NCBI RefSeq assembly: GCF_000264945.2
Contig: NZ_CP013073.1
Coordinates: 1 to 43,761, forward strand
DNA: 43,761 nt
Direction: 5' to 3'
Origin: Sphingobium indicum B90A
GTDB taxonomy: Bacteria > Pseudomonadota > Alphaproteobacteria > Sphingomonadales > Sphingomonadaceae
Shown here in pieces: positions 40,414-43,761 of this stretch; the stretch's first letter is position 1; each line of letters starts with the position of its first letter. Both the position numbers and the translations under genes were made by a program. The notes under the pieces were generated by a model. The model did no database searches, was not told the DNA's origin, and was given only the letters and a program-made list of their open reading frames with translations.

Positions 40414-43305
40414 ATGCCGCGTCGCGTGACCCTGACCGATCGACAGCGCGAGGCGCTGCTTCACTTGCCGGTCGATCAAGGTGAGCTGCTGCGGCACTAT
40501 ACCCTCAGCGATGAGGATCTCGGGCATATCCGCCAGCGCCGGCGCGCCCACAATCGTTTTGGCTTCGCGCTGCAACTGTGCGTCCTGCGCTACCCGGGCC
40601 GGGTGCTCGCTCCTGGCGAGTTGATCCCGGCGCAGGTATCGGATTTCATCGCGGCCCAGCTCGGCCTGACCAGCGACGATCTACTCCTCTATGCCGCGCG
40701 CGAGGAGACCCGGCACGAGCATCTGGCGGACCTTCGCCGAATCTACGGCTATCGCTCCTTTTCGGGGCGGGGCGCACGGGATTTGCGCGAATGGATCGCT
40801 CGGGAAGCCGAGGCGGCGACATCGAATGAGGATCTTGCCCGTCGCTTCGTTGCGGAGTGTCGCCGCACCCGCACGATCCTTCCCGGCTCCTCGACGATCG
40901 AGCGCCTTTGCGCCGATGCGCTGGTTGAGGCCGAGCGCCGGATCGAGGATCTTATCGCCCATCGCATCACGCCAACCCTGAGCGAGAATTTGGCTCACCT
41001 GTTGGAGGATACGGTGGATGGTCGCGTCACGCGCTTCGTATGGCTGCGACAGTTCGAGGTTGGCGCAAATTCAGCAGCCGCTAACCGGCTGATGGATCGA
41101 CTGGAATATCTTCAAAGGTTCGATCTTCCGGCGGATTTGCTGGACGGCGTGCCGGCGCATCGTGTGACCCGGCTTCGCCGGCAGGGCGAGCGCTATTACG
41201 CCGACGGTATGCGTGATCTGCCCGAAGACAGGCGGCTTGCGATCCTCGCTGTCTGCACCCTGGAATGGCGGTCATCGCTGGCCGATGTCATCGTGGAGAC
41301 CCACGATCGCATCGTAGGCCGTCTCTATCGGGCCTCCGAACGCCTTTGCAACACCAGGATCGCCGACGAAAAGGCGGCCGTTCGGGACACGCTGAAGTCC
41401 TTTGCCGAAATCGGTGGTGCTTTGCTTGGAGCGCAGGACGATGGCACGGCCCTGGACGGGATAATCGCCACCGGGCCTGGCTGGGAACGGTTCAGAACCC
41501 TTGTCGCCACGGCCTCCGCGCTGACCAACGTGCTCGCGGCCGACCCGCTCAGCCGTGTGCTGGACGGCTATCACCGTTTCCGCCTCTACGCGCCCAGGAT
41601 GCTGCGCCTGCTCGACATGCAGGCGGCGCCGATCGCCACGCCTCTTCTGGCGGCCGTTGCGATGCTGCGTAACGGGATCAAGGTCGATCCGCCGGTGGAT
41701 TTTCTACGTCCCAACTCGAAATGGCATCGTCATCTTCGCGCTGAGCCGAGCGGCGACCACCGGCTTTGGGAAATCGCGGTGCTGTTCCACATCCGCGACG
41801 CCTTCCGGTCCGGTGACATATGGTTGGCGGGATCGCGCCGCTATGGCGACCTCAAGCAGCTTCTGGTCCCGCCACAGGCGATAGAGCAGACCGCGCGGCT
41901 CGCCGTGCCGCTGCGACCCGGCGAATGGCTGGCCGAGCGCAGGGCTCGACTGGATACACGGCTGAAGGAGTTTGGCCGCGCGGCGCGAACCGGCACGATC
42001 CCAGGCGGCATCATCGAGAACGGCAAGCTGCACATCGACAAGCTGAGGGCCGACACGCCCGAAGGGGCCGAGGATCTCGTGCTCGATCTCTATCAACAGC
42101 TCCCGCCCGCGAGGATCACCGATCTGTTGCTGGAAGTCGATGAGCGAACCGGATTTTCCGAGGCGTTCACGCATCTGCGCACCGGCGCGCCCTGCAGCGA
42201 CCGGATCGGCCTGATGAACGTGTTGCTGGCGGAAGGCGTCAATCTCGGTTTGCGCAAGATGGCGGCGGCGACCAACACGCACAGCTTCTGGGAATTGCTG
42301 CGGATCGCGCGCTGGCATGTCGAAGGCAGCGCCTATGATCGGGCGCTCGCCATGATCGTGGAGGCCCACGCCGCCCTGCCCATGGCCGCCTTCTGGGGAC
42401 AAGGGCAATCGGCATCCAGCGACGGGCAGTTCTTCCTTGCTACCGAGCAGGGCGAGGCGATGAATCTGATCAACGCGAAATATGGCAACGTCCCGGGCCT
42501 CAAGGGATACAGCCATGTGTCCGATCAATATGCGCCGTTCGCAACCCAGGTGATCCCGGCAACGGTCAGCGAGGCTCCCTATATCCTGGACGGGCTGCTC
42601 ATGAATGACGCGGGCCGCCGCGTTCGCCAGCATTTTGCCGACACGGGCGGCTTCACCGATCATGTGTTCGCCGCCTGCGCCTTGCTCGGCTACAGGTTCG
42701 CCCCCCGTATCCGCGATCTCCCTCAGAAAAGACTCTATGCCTTCACGCCCAACGCGACGCCGGCCAATGTGCGAGCGCTGGTCGGAGGTAAGATCAATGA
42801 ACCGCTCATCGAGCGCAACTGGCCCGACATCCTGCGCATCATGGCGACGATCGCAGCGGGGATCGTCGCCCCCAGCCAGATTCTTCGCAAGCTCGCCTCT
42901 TACCCGCGCCAGAATGAGCTGGCCCTCGCATTGCGAGAGGTGGGCCGCATCGAGCGAACCCTGTTCATGATCGACTGGATTCTTGATGCCGGCCTCCAGC
43001 GCCAGGCTCAGATCGGCCTCAACAAGGGTGAGGCCCACCACGCCCTAAAGCGCGCCATCAGCTTCCACCGCCGAGGTGAAATCCGGGATCGATCCGGCGA
43101 AGGCCAGCACTATCGCATCGCCGGAATGAACCTGCTCGCCGCCATCATCATATTCTGGAACACCATGAAGCTCGGCGAGGTCGTCAATACCCGGGCCGCC
43201 AGCGGTACCCATATCGAGCCTGATCTACTCGCCCACGTCTCGCCGTTGGGATGGGAACACATCAATCTAACCGGGGAATATCGCTGGCCCAAATCCTTAG
43301 CGTAG
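40414..43305 (+). CDS. tnpA: Tn3-family transposase TnpA (transposon B)
   Basis: A 963-residue Tn3-family transposase. The N-terminal end includes VTLTDRQREALLHLPVDQGE and FALQLCVLRYPGRVLAPGEL. Catalytic-region motifs are KGYSHVSDQYAPFATQVI (first Asp), FADTGGFTDHVFAACALLGY (second Asp) and LNKGEAHHALKRAISFHRRG (Glu). It ends nine bases inside the right inverted repeat. Length and motifs are intact, so the element should be active. Confidence 0.96.
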   Translation: MPRRVTLTDRQREALLHLPVDQGELLRHYTLSDEDLGHIRQRRRAHNRFGFALQLCVLRYPGRVLAPGELIPAQVSDFIAAQLGLTSDDLLLYAAREETRHEHLADLRRIYGYRSFSGRGARDLREWIAREAEAATSNEDLARRFVAECRRTRTILPGSSTIERLCADALVEAERRIEDLIAHRITPTLSENLAHLLEDTVDGRVTRFVWLRQFEVGANSAAANRLMDRLEYLQRFDLPADLLDGVPAHRVTRLRRQGERYYADGMRDLPEDRRLAILAVCTLEWRSSLADVIVETHDRIVGRLYRASERLCNTRIADEKAAVRDTLKSFAEIGGALLGAQDDGTALDGIIATGPGWERFRTLVATASALTNVLAADPLSRVLDGYHRFRLYAPRMLRLLDMQAAPIATPLLAAVAMLRNGIKVDPPVDFLRPNSKWHRHLRAEPSGDHRLWEIAVLFHIRDAFRSGDIWLAGSRRYGDLKQLLVPPQAIEQTARLAVPLRPGEWLAERRARLDTRLKEFGRAARTGTIPGGIIENGKLHIDKLRADTPEGAEDLVLDLYQQLPPARITDLLLEVDERTGFSEAFTHLRTGAPCSDRIGLMNVLLAEGVNLGLRKMAAATNTHSFWELLRIARWHVEGSAYDRALAMIVEAHAALPMAAFWGQGQSASSDGQFFLATEQGEAMNLINAKYGNVPGLKGYSHVSDQYAPFATQVIPATVSEAPYILDGLLMNDAGRRVRQHFADTGGFTDHVFAACALLGYRFAPRIRDLPQKRLYAFTPNATPANVRALVGGKINEPLIERNWPDILRIMATIAAGIVAPSQILRKLASYPRQNELALALREVGRIERTLFMIDWILDAGLQRQAQIGLNKGEAHHALKRAISFHRRGEIRDRSGEGQHYRIAGMNLLAAIIIFWNTMKLGEVVNTRAASGTHIEPDLLAHVSPLGWEHINLTGEYRWPKSLA

Positions 43306-43333
43306 GATTCCGCCCCCTCCCGCAAACGCCCCC
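43296..43333 (-). repeat. Right terminal inverted repeat of transposon B
   Basis: This is the mirror of 39077-39114 (37 of 38 positions). It contains the last codons of tnpA and is followed by CTGAA at 43334-43338. Confidence 0.92.
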
Positions 43334-43365
43334 CTGAAGCGCGGCGCTGGTGAGTCGCGCTGCCG

Positions 43366-43393
43366 TTGTCCCGATTTTCGGGACAAGCTGTCC
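43366..43393. repeat. Two overlapping hairpins near the origin
   Basis: TTGTCCCGA-TTT-TCGGGACAA (43366-43386) overlaps GGACA-AGC-TGTCC (43381-43393). The shared GGACA can pair either way, so the two structures exclude each other. Confidence 0.6.
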
Positions 43394-43460
43394 GATCTGG
43401 CGGGACGCTGGTGGGTGAAACCACGATGATCCAGCCTCTCGTCATAATCTTCCGCTGAAG

Positions 43461-43469
43461 TTATCCACA
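43461..43469 (+). promoter_or_regulatory. DnaA box
   Basis: TTATCCACA is the consensus DnaA box. It lies ~120 bases before the iteron array, followed by an AT-rich stretch (43480-43510), as expected in an iteron-type origin. Confidence 0.8.
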
Positions 43470-43586
43470 GGTCAGCCTAGTGTTAAAATATGGGTTTAGT
43501 GATGTGTTACGGAAATTCGGCCTGCCCGGAAAGGCGCAGAAATCCTCGCTTTTTTGGCAGAAATTTGCCGCGCGGTGAATCCGCTC

Positions 43587-43761
43587 TGACGAAAAAGCGA
43601 ATCCAGAGTGACGAAAAGGCGAATCCACTATGACGATAGCGCCAGGCCTTCCCTGCCGCGCTCAAGCGTAATCGAAATGACGATAGCGCGGCGGTGAATC
43701 TGAAATGACGATAATCCGCTTGCGTATGTGAAATGACGATAGTAGCCCTAGCGTTAGTGAA
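43587..43761 (+). repeat. repA: Iteron array of the replication origin (oriV)
   Basis: The core TGACGA(T/A)A occurs at 43587, 43609, 43631, 43678, 43706 and 43734, and again at base 2 across the circular junction. The first three are 22 bases apart, with GCGAATCCA-type flanks. The last ones are 28-29 bases apart and read GAAATGACGATA. These should be RepA-binding sites; the array also holds the repA promoter region. Confidence 0.88.

Larger units (their letters stand above)
39077..43333. mobile_element. Tn3-family transposon B (4.26 kb), intact
   Basis: It is bounded by 38-bp inverted repeats (39077-39114 and 43296-43333) that match at 37 of 38 positions, starting GGGGGCGTTTGCGGGAGGGG. The CTGAA duplication flanks it. 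It carries rightward tnpA, and leftward tnpR followed by a GNAT gene. The near-perfect ends and clean duplication point to a recent insertion, next to the origin region. Confidence 0.95.

Noticed and set aside
41704..43041. 445-codon open frame opposite transposase B
   Set aside because: Antisense to the transposase; no domain recognised.
1..43761. CRISPR array, rRNA or tRNA genes
   Set aside because: No repeat-spacer pattern and no cloverleaf or ribosomal RNA sequence was seen on reading the window.

Overview
This window looks like one complete, circular, mobilizable plasmid from a sphingomonad (Sphingobium/Sphingomonas-type alphaproteobacterium). The inference rests on the RepA type, the Ti-like traA/traCDG block, TonB receptor abundance, high GC and above all the linR-linE-linD genes of hexachlorocyclohexane (HCH) breakdown beside IS6100. 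The end of the window runs into its beginning: a family of TGACGATA iterons fills the last 175 bases, and joining base 43761 to base 1 rebuilds another perfect iteron that contains the repA start codon. From memory only, the size and content resemble a ~44 kb plasmid of the HCH degrader Sphingomonas sp. MM-1; I could not check this.

Layout. 43334-43761 plus 1-2270: replication and partition core, with DnaA box, iterons, repA, parA and a ribbon-helix-helix partner gene set among GCATGT centromere-like repeats. 2400-7740: Tn3-family transposon A (tnpA, tnpR and an unknown 453-residue passenger), inserted with a 5-bp duplication into a SprT-like metallopeptidase gene whose halves lie at 2268-2399 and 7741-8255. 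8256-9908: hairpin-rich gap, relBE-type toxin-antitoxin pair, a HTH gene and a frameshifted small HTH gene. 9918-15558: a Tn552/Tn5053-like transposon (DDE transposase, AAA ATPase, serine resolvase) with ~100-bp compound ends and three membrane or lipoprotein passengers, one with acyl-carrier-like segments. 15559-24254: catabolic segment, with a truncated Rieske oxygenase, a TonB-dependent receptor, linR, linE, three linked ORFs and linD. 24406-25477: an inverted 191-bp piece of IS6100 abutting a full IS6100. 25478-30265: truncated MFS efflux gene, then a packed TetR / unknown / SDR / NDH-2 / phospholipase A1 operon. 30313-38630: Ti-type mobilization block (traA, oriT candidate, traC, traD, traG) containing an MNT-HEPN fusion and a VbhA-like orphan. 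39077-43333: intact Tn3-family transposon B (tnpA, tnpR, GNAT acetyltransferase), 38-bp inverted repeats, CTGAA duplication.

How it works together. LinD reductively dechlorinates 2,5-dichlorohydroquinone and LinE opens the resulting (chloro)hydroquinone ring, under control of LinR; the receptor may bring in an aromatic substrate or iron. The upstream genes linA, linB, linC and the downstream linF are absent, so the plasmid carries only the middle of the pathway. The plasmid has relaxase, oriT and coupling protein but no type IV secretion genes, so it should need a helper plasmid to transfer. It is a mosaic: at least four transposable elements occupy or border the regions between backbone modules.
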